Virus record (IMG/VR): IMGVR_UViG_3300020419_000010
Coordinates: 28,433 to 92,432 of that record
Strand: one strand, 5' to 3'
DNA length: 64,000 bases
DNA from: a virus
Within the stretch, counting starts at the first letter, position 1. The number at the start of each line of letters is the position of its first letter. The notes under the pieces are model-generated. The model was given only the letters and a program-made list of their open reading frames with translations. It made no database searches and was not told the origin of the DNA. Positions 45,301 through 48,691 of this stretch are shown piece after piece. Position numbers and translations under genes: made by a program.

Positions 45301-45569
45301 TACAATCTGATAACAGTGTGGGAACTACACCTCTCAACTATCAGTGGCAGCGTAAGCAATACGGTGAAACTGCATGGTCAAACATCACTGGTTCTACACA
45401 AGCAGTTTACACATCTAACGCTGCTGAACAGGCAGATGATGGTGATGAGTTCAGAGTTGCTATCACCGCTGCTGGTGCACAACCTGTTTACTCCAACTCT
45501 GTAATCCTAACAGTACAGACTGGTGCTACTGTAATTTCTAACTTCACACCTAATCAACTCTTCCAATAA
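24339..45569 (+). CDS. Giant modular virion protein, baseplate/adhesin (7076 aa)
   Basis: One uninterrupted 21.2 kb frame. The N-terminus (LPEFIRDEDQQLVNFLFEYY) and the KDFYISKGTKTAAQYLFKILFGE segment (about 690-725) are typical of large cyanophage structural proteins following gp6. Modules by approximate residue: FDG/LNG-like 140-210; GxGY repeats 300-607, 1140-1365, 3135-3340 and 6865-6915; YHYH-like 1370-1546; beta-propeller-like 1845-2218; LamG-like lectin folds 2240-2470 and 4820-5030; CBM-like pairs 2676-2800; SGA modules 3750-4030; at least seven helical repeats with C-x-RD and GGN between 4200 and 6065; TCTxD beta modules 4500-4700 and about 5610-5710; Ig-like domain 6958-7061. It probably occupies the gp7 position of the wedge and carries receptor-binding arms. 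The exact T4 equivalent is not clear. Confidence 0.8.
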   Translation: MFADKINISDRVSNQLPEFIRDEDQQLVNFLFEYYKSQEKTGRAYNVLNNLLEYLDIDAYDPKILTSNTILIKDVDTSVEKIEVEAIDGFLSKDGSVMIDNEVIYYQETVRGPDAILTPGISLEEFNKKRQNLESPISLFDGVKTTFDLKFLGTPVSPVSAEHLVVTVYGTMMQPVVDYTISGSQIVFTTPPRSKTGTDQVEFTQILYYIGFADSVIKKLEYPDVATLAGEESMPITYNSQPYSPISEIGLIINRNGTLQRPYIDYVLTDNNTRIKFFVNITSQDVYHIRSIEYVSPSVGSGAEAVTRIGVNGEIEAIIIKNGGSGYELNFAPKVSIYSSTGVGGNSAARSLVSGIKNIQLISGGQGYTSYNPPLINITPPSDLINGSRATAAITVDDTTGQVDSVTITDSGSGYDFIPAITFQNPGGASISDPTIDGEGRLNVDSITVTSTGIGYSNPPTIYIDPAPVDGINAEASCTVSPDGQVVQVTINNRGRGYLTAPRARIIQPVGAQVLDVTVANGSVTNINLLTGGAGYTDAPSVYIVDDRKGPLGEAIGGTGALAAATIFNGEITDINIISFGTGYSTETPPKVYIAEPLSAASSCDVGFGEITGCKILSAGSYYEPSAFLNCARGVSDIVQFDNYGNQIYAKEAQLAQTNHSSGAVVHNLDSQIIRQVFDKFRRQYMPTINIDYSQVNPIQVIKTIKDFYISKGTKTAAQYLFKILFGEQVDVYYPREELVTPSAASWIVDTILRAELISGDPANLPNSQLNQFADAVDPNIGDANVLIENVISIIEGTDVIYELAISEETLSGVFKIPYKTVLAEPLTTTENIITVDSTIGWPEKNGTIIIGDSEIVQYKEKSLNQFIECTRSKNGVVEDWDPGTTIFSDIFVYVNRGLTTEVKLRVLGIAEAGTTVLEDSGSYYLPGDKLNVAALGSTANDKRLNSWLYNVKKLISVTEINPTQNSNSISQIANVVCSNPHGLLVEDKVTIYGANPAVYNGTFEVTSRLDEFTFTYNLPVPTDIVPQGNILLSVDLNRGKSTVTSINEVISLFTSNIQNSFFNSAYVYIAASGLPNYKVGPFTGSALIPGNQRKLLRFPRTVETVSTRTIVAPNTPIGSWVNGVAAWSYKSADVVTFGPLTSISILTNGQDYDAGSKPALEITGGGGTGAAAAVTVNGSLFSIAVTNEGSNYTTQPLISIVGGGGSGATAQAVVTNGRVTRVLVENAGTGYTSQPTISITGGGGIGALASAQVRGPISGVTLTSPGAGYTSTPSIRLNSGEGALAQPIVINGRIVSIAIINSGSGYTTAPTIFINGDGFGAQAVAVIGTLGEDKGKVISVTITNRGVGYTQGMTTVRLEAVGQLATFQANVFQWNKNLEYDLASKYDVARGYVFTGFNNQYGGEYAHISDPKELRYVVGDNVVLDPVTQSFREIGVNEAHSPIIGWAFDGNPIYGPYGYIDPTDQNSGLRRMRSSYKLKDEVVYDLDTNPTPSRTDGPALSEYPAGIFVNDYEYTFQRGDLDPYNGRFCKTPDFPAGTYAYFITIDESDTGLPVFPYIIGPQFNSVVDTWNLSLNAVQENIPLDVSRFRDPYANVDIDIDRQPNQESDSFVTEKEGDVLIFEIEDIDGDGLITPVEIANQQAITEEAALQIYDYFPLVSAESRVDIEVETTTKFESAQIDGFVIENPGVSYQVNDTLFFDNTGTGGFGASAQIESVVGQSIAAYQKQIINDIPYGKIITSANHELIAQDEIIVSSRVITENTNKRFYMSVVTGIETISVDQIGVGYNEQIPATYEIIASQGQDVELDVVLDTTTGKIDTVNIINSGYGYSVDAIPQIRVSHPQQYKKTYYWLNQYAESSASFEIFDIQPADDRTWYACGELTETNGNSSAFLAKFSDLGGVIWDRTLLPSASIKKARFKRIYLDQTTADDHIIYVLGETESQSTAAYNPDILVVKYQSGLDNANNPEGIVEWQKEIAGVSGSTRSDYAGDLYMDDEQRLYICGWTDTNSVDPDDIWIMQLNSLGDVIEKRKFASPNKGEQLHQIHYIGNDKIIFTGIDLDNNDLMFGEMIYDGSNIEMRYVKKLAVSGGQVRRPQFVIDSYNDLFFTCDMWNGTKHYGVALFKIAMSQVETTAANPTWVFSKIIAPSIPFESITHAGVSLDEFGNINLVTHVLYEDNNQQAIINYIKYDGTTLKKSNVISGAWNSGTSTTDYGLGFTAHNHTVDNSGDVIIPANIQKSVQSAVYRFNDTNDLYFDATKQKKAIPTIVNSAQLVYDSTVQKFGTGSLKFQQYGSLSWANLDNNDDWTVAMWVKMDTSHDSNNPIMEMITAIDDAGSTVKLNIIGAASDANFGKIRMVIAPQGASAVTVDSVGSTYFTTMDAGNWHHIAFVKEEPSLGSYDYSVYFDGVRTNTATSTADIAMDDLTIGCATSGQAITNSFLGHIDDIAIEARAVYTGSSLQVPTERYRITTVNSNTDYIKFDREHIKRADYQTSTDGLVFTENTNLNINNLNNPVITVWNEGASGLQILDYSDVTSQLSPGTYTFSETVTTFASKTSTIPTPLGKRLLITPNVVAKYYIRDAGYSKIDNVLEFTFNQAIKYSKGTIIQQFNSQGVTQAFGTIVGVPTGTLNNPGLGTKYKIGKIYGTFNDSDRFRNDTNEENTIDNVEFNVKRPQEQWVTGKAYVVGDQVYSAGKIYAATNSATSGGTAPTHSIGIVTDGAVTWNFISVSGTLQVNLADYAWPRPSEPEWEENRSYSANDFVYYGRYKYQAQADGIAGPTAPVHTTGTVSDGNVNWAYVSTYTGLDSFARFRPYAENDYRIQIMGIYTDSDFIVGDVISLGNSITAIPNADNPKIADIDGIGSVSKIRFTVNLDKDIIRTANTRTDLIYATATTKHNLNVNDILYVEGFTTAEFNGSFFVQELFSSRDYTYRLRSTASADPLFVNSGIANVKISSKHPTLMLVRNHSYIFDMSDVSNFGYFLSFSQDNQFKLEYSFNVIEREGTPGVASATETPTVQFTIGGEVTNITYYFDPSRLGSNSPVGTNSFIDVIKTPFDGTFRISEVLSDTEFRFPLLYEPEFTNANIGLDDQDEPNSKYSTTSVKAIGPINNIKLISPGGFYQRLPVVSDIASDRKIEKVRIVNGGTEYAVGVYTQVPILGDGEGGLVQLTVEVDEEIGSGTITAVALTDPGKGYTEASIDVDGIEGILGPTLSGSGAELNVVIPAEGTGAAVFLTGRQIGKIKTLKNNEFGYGYSHDYTLRPEIAFPVNLQLFNTSILSQITITNPGAGYTSPPSVIIEGGGGTGAEAEAIVKNNRLSEILIKNPGAGYSSQPSVTLKSEFTYVVNLDLNYLQFNFPHGITTGAAVQFRAEDIGSTVGVLPKPSSVGLTSLSSTQTYYAITGDANSLESDQLRFALTPVDAQSGNFITFLTQGDGRQVLLTEVFGGQADAVVETSRFLEGEEVFQGETYELASAFGIVSENEGWQIQPKILKITNPRGDFVVGGKVQGVISRASGIIDNLNIAKGVLNIDALTRTPGRFIDDVGKPSEIVQKIQDSYFYQNFSYVIKSKIPINRWKEQILENNHPVGFSMFGQLELTGGKDVSGRKVVAGFTKQVNINEYSNVNQITSFGAAQPIYSTFNNSEVLFRKKRLTNSEEILTSIVKKIDNIASQFDGSKKSFPIAVEGENLVVNENQLLITLNGIIQAPGTSYSVVGNNLVFAEPPKPDSKVVYRNVEVDLYPITRFNLNTIGGIFPSIGDTVFGFVSNATARVVATGATSVDVVDIQNGPFVLNERIDVSRTGFSALIGSIDDSITKIFLQNIGGTFTQSALAGDRVTGATTGATATIQTVDTVNQTIDVTDMANGYFDRGENVSFFNAGYGANVLNVDSVNYKTIFEFGETVTSLDGNTAVIEENNLDLDGVIDDKLVLSKTSGTSEYETGTYSIFLNDIIYSASSNIAAKITSISPYRDPIVSINLVRPVGSTTGSWSSFEEGDKFQGPGGTATGEIVRIDFEANPVILYYLKSSEAEISDGETIQRYFPDAQGNRLLDSLTEVVAGSNTLGDIVDTLIINKGSTFNGIIFERLISLSNQNVILDNIAETTITPTTLTDASDRINADFLDFEEVRSTEIEYENLTGGVIAANDMLRSITFEYGNQVTNAKNRWQDGGRMISLNKDEIVDFANAQIAVEHPGFYYPGDNMTDAWSRYADAYRLIIKNIDYIANKAYALMVAQYPSLTIPSGPKCVRDTKYMIEALAFDVYSGGTKYTRKLLQKYFSTDGTTFLYVNNEAEATNYAFGQAVSLMKQALSNMLTGSETVDGVTYVKYNERTAGGSSGTGITADPSPGNPYGTAGTNTTNYGATNCSDVQSALQTLYDNVSVVLTAGSLADLLDEVTVTQYTAHEIKCRRDIGYLVDALSTDITTDGNFQTVKFIKTYFDNIGVPISNGFVGEVKEYLSAFKHVAELCKRAINNLLYVQVNTRTPETGYMLKDPTTYQGPYLGAAGTTLTQFTPTAVTYTPANGQLVMTIGNHSLTTSDTVKIRPYSLNFTCTMDGGASFHPYPRTGDPAFNADLNISATTQTSITVDVGASPLVQYTPTGATYDPATGVMVLTIGTHSLEIGDPVTLADLSITFTCTQDDNTTPKQYPRTTDPASGASLPVVAKDTNTISINVGASAQTDQYAHTFVSASANAVSSGGGFTHTFVSAEPNAVYNGGGTEAAYYDPNYYSGVNEGLGNCADVQAGIHTLISHVTTAIGAGSLSAVPTGAALNDGGYVENENLRVFKIAYKDLQGNGFFLPGETIRGSSSNANFICKGTNAGLKWLFTNAVTGTFTDREYVSNSKLTVNGSAVLTKLQKKAGTQSIRFDAGSYLAHTLSDRQKFGTADFTIEMWIRPNAVTGTQFLYDTRTTSATLVGSPVLYLDGTQIKYWYDSTDHIVGAHNLTANVWGHIALTRTTGITKLFVNGTQVGGDYNDTNNYLERPFNIAADWQGANGFVGHMDNFILHTESKYSNTFTPGFTYPTDTAKVTFGLDCESPIIISTEDCFGTYTGQTNSTATSKKVNYDNKTVIIEDIDLGRDSYREAADILELNLDWMAETAVGLMAAKYPDFIIPGDSSTSTTGTAKCVRDTKEYIAKAIIADIRYGGNYNSTISGRGYLTKAGGLDYVGNELLQSVYAWNELANVMNYIITTTSSDLVNYPAGGTKYTEILRVPNNFSSPASQAIQDEITSLSDQIINILAPTGDRFRDAGDALWKNRDYIAEEVALKIQNDYKANINGTEYDFLVMPGYGQPYCERDIKVYILPAVVTDLLTGGNSATQYAIDQYINPSSQIIHVEDQLSAMLDAFEHTKKLAHHAINQTLLTFGTTASSIGISAEYADDYYVAEYTQIEAYRDTTVTIDTQAPDQSRVSPSHNIWMDTADQLERNKHVIAWEAVHTMNDMSYFLDFQVPGGRTNCADDLVDVIEAMVHDIRLGGNSKTWDAAALYLDPEDSSLIHVEGEDKASKWAMTWAMEIAILTMRNGFGRENLYIYDPEDNTGAEGGEATGGGGASESFNEVETSTYEQNGAIDRFIDAANIVERNIRFIAEQAVHEMLVQFPSLHNTDWVSGVGPFTPAAGSITYDAATGVITYDHGSAHGLTTGRKIYVRQESLVFTCTKDNNNSEHAYPRTTDPWYNKGIAITSTGTNTFTFNVGAAGANDQYVHTFVRAEHEAITVAGKHDCVQDVTDVLDAIQWNLRHGGNNKVFHAAEMYTDGTALAHVSGYVTEVTWVMNKARDLAIQVMRQETVTTTGSTHGFSQKLFTDLDFFPYNQSNYTITADGSTPLCADVASAITTFASIVTDTLANPVQITDGTIQKSLPNIWPIKYANDMANRDTSITFDENGGTSGWNNTCAQAASGIETLFNLVMDTIEKAASSSPAPSHLTTVTRTTPYNSNAAYQYYTCYNVISASDTLFDLMIDTLGGGNSPHTGGNYSERFIARYLTFNKGAISRKAFAEVQSQYPTTNAEIGFAETIMDAVIYDLNTRGNAGMMKYVNTWFDGEGNFIAFPTVVRQHLVFYLLRIAEAAKRISYDQNNTSEWGAQNTYDAYFDPTLSAAILNRIEYQKESTEFFMDASINVAEFALTRGTPPTNNTITWINNTHATNDRNLYDEGNDWNTDPDLVLNTPTVEVGFERREHRVKITRPNFYSRGDVLTYVPASADIEQGLQGQNWFYVLNATPTYFEISREIRHDARYSRFRVDTLTTGQQQFAVDVRSGIERATTTFGVRDIDTPVSGGFNIADVVAGITSDSRADVISTRNNEAKVIKLYSKFFIDAASGRFTNGETIQVQGSASNNGSIVQTSVLTGDNSNEGYIYVENITGAFSDDDVLEGVDSGVTASVNGTGKTRMLVNLDRGAFAVNEMIFNKANSAEADIILYENSAGALTSNTGGRISIDIESLDQDFVDGDIIYGSVTDKILDIADIRVSGLDQIELNQFVHGTKTVQYQVASVTRDQGFTGDFAAGDLVYLLQGTIPKEPGWTAVVTEYNYDQENSIHNIYLANFTPYGSAADGTTVDDPNLAVNGAIGKFENLNNFPIIFANLSSATITNYTSYGRVAGKAISGTTGRIWLEDISGDFPSNLSIISDYGWTAGVTQSKGLLGRCDRYFRGFDGVATTFKLTVNNGERYFPDPAGHILTFVNGVLQPPGANFAYTAFSDQIQFTEPPTIGSEFIGYYVGKLRQLDDISFEFDSLRSSFNLKYLGGFYSLTLTEGVDSATILPENNIICSLNGVIQEPGIGYELVGSRIIFAETPRAGSTFVAFSYIGSDADVIAATVVPPIEAGDVLEIEGEGSPREVALIESSNSLITFEYTGTVKGRDASALSTIKAGEITKAIITTPGDGYSSRPQVDVISSTGFDGRVRALMGISSIVVKNAGIGYALPDVVVETTVEDDFVAPTGGGVNGGFDTYLGQGTDADGNPIVIVAGYIVINAQPTNVTVNQGQTASFTVDGSFRLQSDNSVGTTPLNYQWQRKQYGETAWSNITGSTQAVYTSNAAEQADDGDEFRVAITAAGAQPVYSNSVILTVQTGATVISNFTPNQLFQ

Positions 45570-45572
45570 ATA
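45565..45572 (+). promoter_or_regulatory. Probable T4-type late promoter
   Basis: AATAAATA (7 of 8 to TATAAATA) overlapping the stop of the giant gene and 5 bases before the next start. The short distance to the ATG makes the transcript almost leaderless. Confidence 0.4.
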
Positions 45573-45576
45573 AATC

Positions 45577-47178
45577 ATGGCAGGGACCGCAACCTACAAT
45601 CCAGCAACACGAATCATAGATGTATCAGCAGATGGTTTACCAAACCCTGTACTCTATGGTACGTTTCCTAATGCGAATAATCCTAGTTCGGTAACTGAGC
45701 AAGACTTTGACCATGACTTTTATTTTAGAGGTGGTACATTTGGTGTTACAAGAACATTTGATACTGCAACATACACACAGAATGGATACCTAGTATCATT
45801 ACCACTCTCGGCTAACGACAATACGCTGCTCGGAACTACTGAGAGTGGACAGATTAGGGTTAACGATAGGATTCTATTTGTATTCGATAAGGACACTGCT
45901 AACGAACGTAAACAAGTATTCATATACAGAGGGACAACTCAGACTGCTATTGCTGGGGAGTTTTGGAGAGAGACAAGTAATAATTTACAACTTATTGTAG
46001 ACTTTGCTTCTGATCAAAATGGTACAGTAGAGTATTACGATCAAAGAAATGCTCGTGTTGCAACACCTCTTGGTGCTATTGGTGTAGCATCTAATGGTGT
46101 AGTATTCTTTAATCCTAGTGCTGGTGATGGAGGTAATCCCCCAGCAGGATTTAATTGGAATGCACACTTTGAAGATGCTGTGGTAAGTTTTGGAGATGAT
46201 AATTGTGGTGGACACCCAGAACAGACAGGACAATATCATTACCATGACACTGACTTCTTAGCATGCTGGAAAGCAAATGCTGTTATGTCAACATACAATG
46301 ATTACTATGGTTCATCACAGTATAATGGTGACAATCTAAGGCACCCAGATGGGCACTCAAAGATGGTTGGAATAGCATTTGATGGATTCCCTATCTATGG
46401 ACCTTATTTCTACACAAGTCCTTGGAACAATGGATCTGGTATATCATTAGCAACAAGTTCTTATAGAATAAAAGCAGAAGAGGTTGCAGGCAGACCTACC
46501 TATGGTACCAGTCAACTTAATCCTCCTGCTGGTTCTCTGATGCAAGACTGGGAGTATGCAGAGGGTCTTGGTGTATTAGATTATCATAATGGTAGATTCT
46601 GTGTAACACCAGAATATCCAAATGGAACATATGCATATTTCTTATCTACTGAGTTAGATAGTGAGTCAAATTTGAAAGCAATATTCCCATACTTGATGGG
46701 TTTCACATGTAGGGAATCAATAGATCAACCACCAAACAACGGAGCACAGGCACCCCCTGCACCTCCATCAGGAGGAGGAGAAGCACCTCCTGCAACTATT
46801 CAGATTGGTGCACAACCAGCAAACGCAACTGCTGCTGCAAATCAAACAGTCACATTTGTTGTTACTGCTGCTATATCACCCGAAGATGGTCCCAAGTCTT
46901 ATCAGTGGTATAGATCAACTGATGGTGGATTCTCTTTTGCTGTTGTTACTGGTGCAACAAGCAATTCATATGCATTCACTGCATTATCATACATGACAGG
47001 ATACAAATTCCGTTGTGTAATTGCAGGACCTATTGGACAAACACCAGCAACAAACTCACCATTAACAACTGAAATCGCTACATTAACTGTTACTGGTGTT
47101 GGCGGTGGAACTGCTGAGGACTTCTCATCAACTAACTTGAAGTTGGATAGCACACAAGTTTCCTTCGACGCCACATAA
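45577..47178 (+). CDS. YHYH-domain virion protein with Ig-like C-terminus (533 aa)
   Basis: Residues about 185-375 form a YHYH domain: literal YHYH at 220-223 after HPEQTGQ, then GIAFDGFPIYGPYFY and the ending DYHNGRFCVTPEYPNGTYAYF. A Pro-rich linker (APPAPPSGGGEAPP) leads to an Ig-like domain (about 410-510, QPANATAAANQTVTF ... YQWYRSTDGG). The same two modules occur in the giant protein upstream. Likely an exposed adhesin or decoration. The YHYH domain has no established function that I know. Confidence 0.75.
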   Translation: MAGTATYNPATRIIDVSADGLPNPVLYGTFPNANNPSSVTEQDFDHDFYFRGGTFGVTRTFDTATYTQNGYLVSLPLSANDNTLLGTTESGQIRVNDRILFVFDKDTANERKQVFIYRGTTQTAIAGEFWRETSNNLQLIVDFASDQNGTVEYYDQRNARVATPLGAIGVASNGVVFFNPSAGDGGNPPAGFNWNAHFEDAVVSFGDDNCGGHPEQTGQYHYHDTDFLACWKANAVMSTYNDYYGSSQYNGDNLRHPDGHSKMVGIAFDGFPIYGPYFYTSPWNNGSGISLATSSYRIKAEEVAGRPTYGTSQLNPPAGSLMQDWEYAEGLGVLDYHNGRFCVTPEYPNGTYAYFLSTELDSESNLKAIFPYLMGFTCRESIDQPPNNGAQAPPAPPSGGGEAPPATIQIGAQPANATAAANQTVTFVVTAAISPEDGPKSYQWYRSTDGGFSFAVVTGATSNSYAFTALSYMTGYKFRCVIAGPIGQTPATNSPLTTEIATLTVTGVGGGTAEDFSSTNLKLDSTQVSFDAT

Positions 47179-47181
47179 ATA
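47174..47181 (+). promoter_or_regulatory. Probable T4-type late promoter
   Basis: CATAAATA (7 of 8) followed by AAACTGTA, sharing ATAAATAAAACTGTA with the gp25 promoter. It is 22 bases before the next ATG. Confidence 0.5.
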
Positions 47182-47203
47182 AAACTGTACAAACTGTAAA
47201 AAG

Positions 47204-48691
47204 ATGGCTAAACAAACGATTGGGATTGGATCTTCTGCAAATGATGGCACAGGTGACACCCTGCGTGATGGTGCTATCAAGGCAAATTCTAATTTCACAG
47301 ATATTTACGATAAACTAGGGGATAGTACAAATGTTCTCATAGACATCGGTGCTGGAATAACCGAGGGACAAGTTCTTAAATGGACTTCATCTCCAACTCC
47401 TGCATTCCGTGGTTCAGATTATAATTTACTAAGCAGTAATTTAGACACTAATGGTAATGATATTGTTTCTGACGGAACTGATGCTATTACAATACATCAA
47501 ACAGGAACTGGGCATATTAATCTTAGAGCAGGCGGTTCTGGGTCAGCTTATACACGAATAGATGGCACAACAGGTTATCTAACGTGGTATGCTCCATACG
47601 CACTCGAATCTGATCTTCCTAGTGCAACAGACCAGCATGGTATGTTTGCACATGTACATGGCACAGGTAAAGGTTACTTCGCTCATGCTGCTGCATGGGT
47701 CAAGTTGATGGACTATAACGATGGTATATCTGCACTTACTGATGTAGATACAACTGTCAACGGTGGTCCTTCTGATGGACAAGTTCTAAAATGGAACGAC
47801 ACTAATAGTAAGTGGGAACCAGCAAACGACCAGCAATCTGGTGGTGGAGGTGGTGGAACCACACAAAACTTATTTGAAACTGTTAACGCAGACACAGGAA
47901 CAACAACTGCATCTGCTGCAAACGACACTTTAATTATTGCTGGTGGTACAAATATTGCAACTTCACTTACAGGAGATACATTAACCATCAACATGACAGG
48001 TTCACTGGGTGCACCTGATCAAAACATATTTGCAACGTTAGGTGCTGACAACGCAACTATCACAGCAAACACTACAACTGATACATTAACATTTACTGGT
48101 GGAACAGGAATCACCACAAATGCAAATGCTGGTGCTATTACAATAACAAATGATTCACCTAACGTGGTGCAGAATGTTATTAAAACTATTGCTGCAACAA
48201 GTGGATCTTACACTGGTGTTGCTGCTGACTCAACTATGAACATAGTTGGTGGAACAGGTATTACAACTGCGGTTTCAAGTAATACTCTTACAATTACAAA
48301 TACAGTTGCTCTCCCTAGTGCAACATCAGGACAGTCACTTCTATATGGTGCAAGTTCATATGAAGCAGTTGCATCACCTACATTGTCATATAGCTTTACA
48401 TCAGATGGCACATCGCAGAATTATTTGGTAACAGGTCCTGGTCTGTCTAGTGGTAGTGACTCAACGATCTATGTGTACAGAGGATTCACATACAGATTTG
48501 ATAATACAACTGGAAGTGGACACCCACTAGCAATCAGGGTATCTGATGGTGGTTCATCTGTTTCTAATGTCAGTGGTTCAGTGAATGGTGTTCAGTTATG
48601 GACAGTTCCACAAACACTTGCTGCTGGTACAACTTATGTTTATCAGTGTACTATACACGGTAATATGAAAGGAGATATAGTAGTAGTATAA
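47204..48691 (+). CDS. Virion protein with C-terminal cupredoxin-like domain (495 aa)
   Basis: The N-terminus (QTIGIGSSANDGTGDTLRDG) is that of many marine phage structural proteins. The middle is Thr/Gly-rich beta repeats. Residues about 395-495 fold like a small blue-copper domain: YRFDNTTGSGHPLAIRV gives His440, and QCTIHGNMKGDIVVV gives Cys482, His485, Met488, the C-x2-H-x2-M spacing seen in amicyanin. All four type 1 copper ligands are thus present. It may bind copper or keep the fold only. TAATG overlap with the next gene. Confidence 0.7.
   Translation: MAKQTIGIGSSANDGTGDTLRDGAIKANSNFTDIYDKLGDSTNVLIDIGAGITEGQVLKWTSSPTPAFRGSDYNLLSSNLDTNGNDIVSDGTDAITIHQTGTGHINLRAGGSGSAYTRIDGTTGYLTWYAPYALESDLPSATDQHGMFAHVHGTGKGYFAHAAAWVKLMDYNDGISALTDVDTTVNGGPSDGQVLKWNDTNSKWEPANDQQSGGGGGGTTQNLFETVNADTGTTTASAANDTLIIAGGTNIATSLTGDTLTINMTGSLGAPDQNIFATLGADNATITANTTTDTLTFTGGTGITTNANAGAITITNDSPNVVQNVIKTIAATSGSYTGVAADSTMNIVGGTGITTAVSSNTLTITNTVALPSATSGQSLLYGASSYEAVASPTLSYSFTSDGTSQNYLVTGPGLSSGSDSTIYVYRGFTYRFDNTTGSGHPLAIRVSDGGSSVSNVSGSVNGVQLWTVPQTLAAGTTYVYQCTIHGNMKGDIVVV

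Noticed and set aside
48380-48690. Plastocyanin as a photosynthesis auxiliary gene
   Set aside because: The copper-like domain is fused to the end of a phage structural protein without signal peptide, so it is not a petE homologue.
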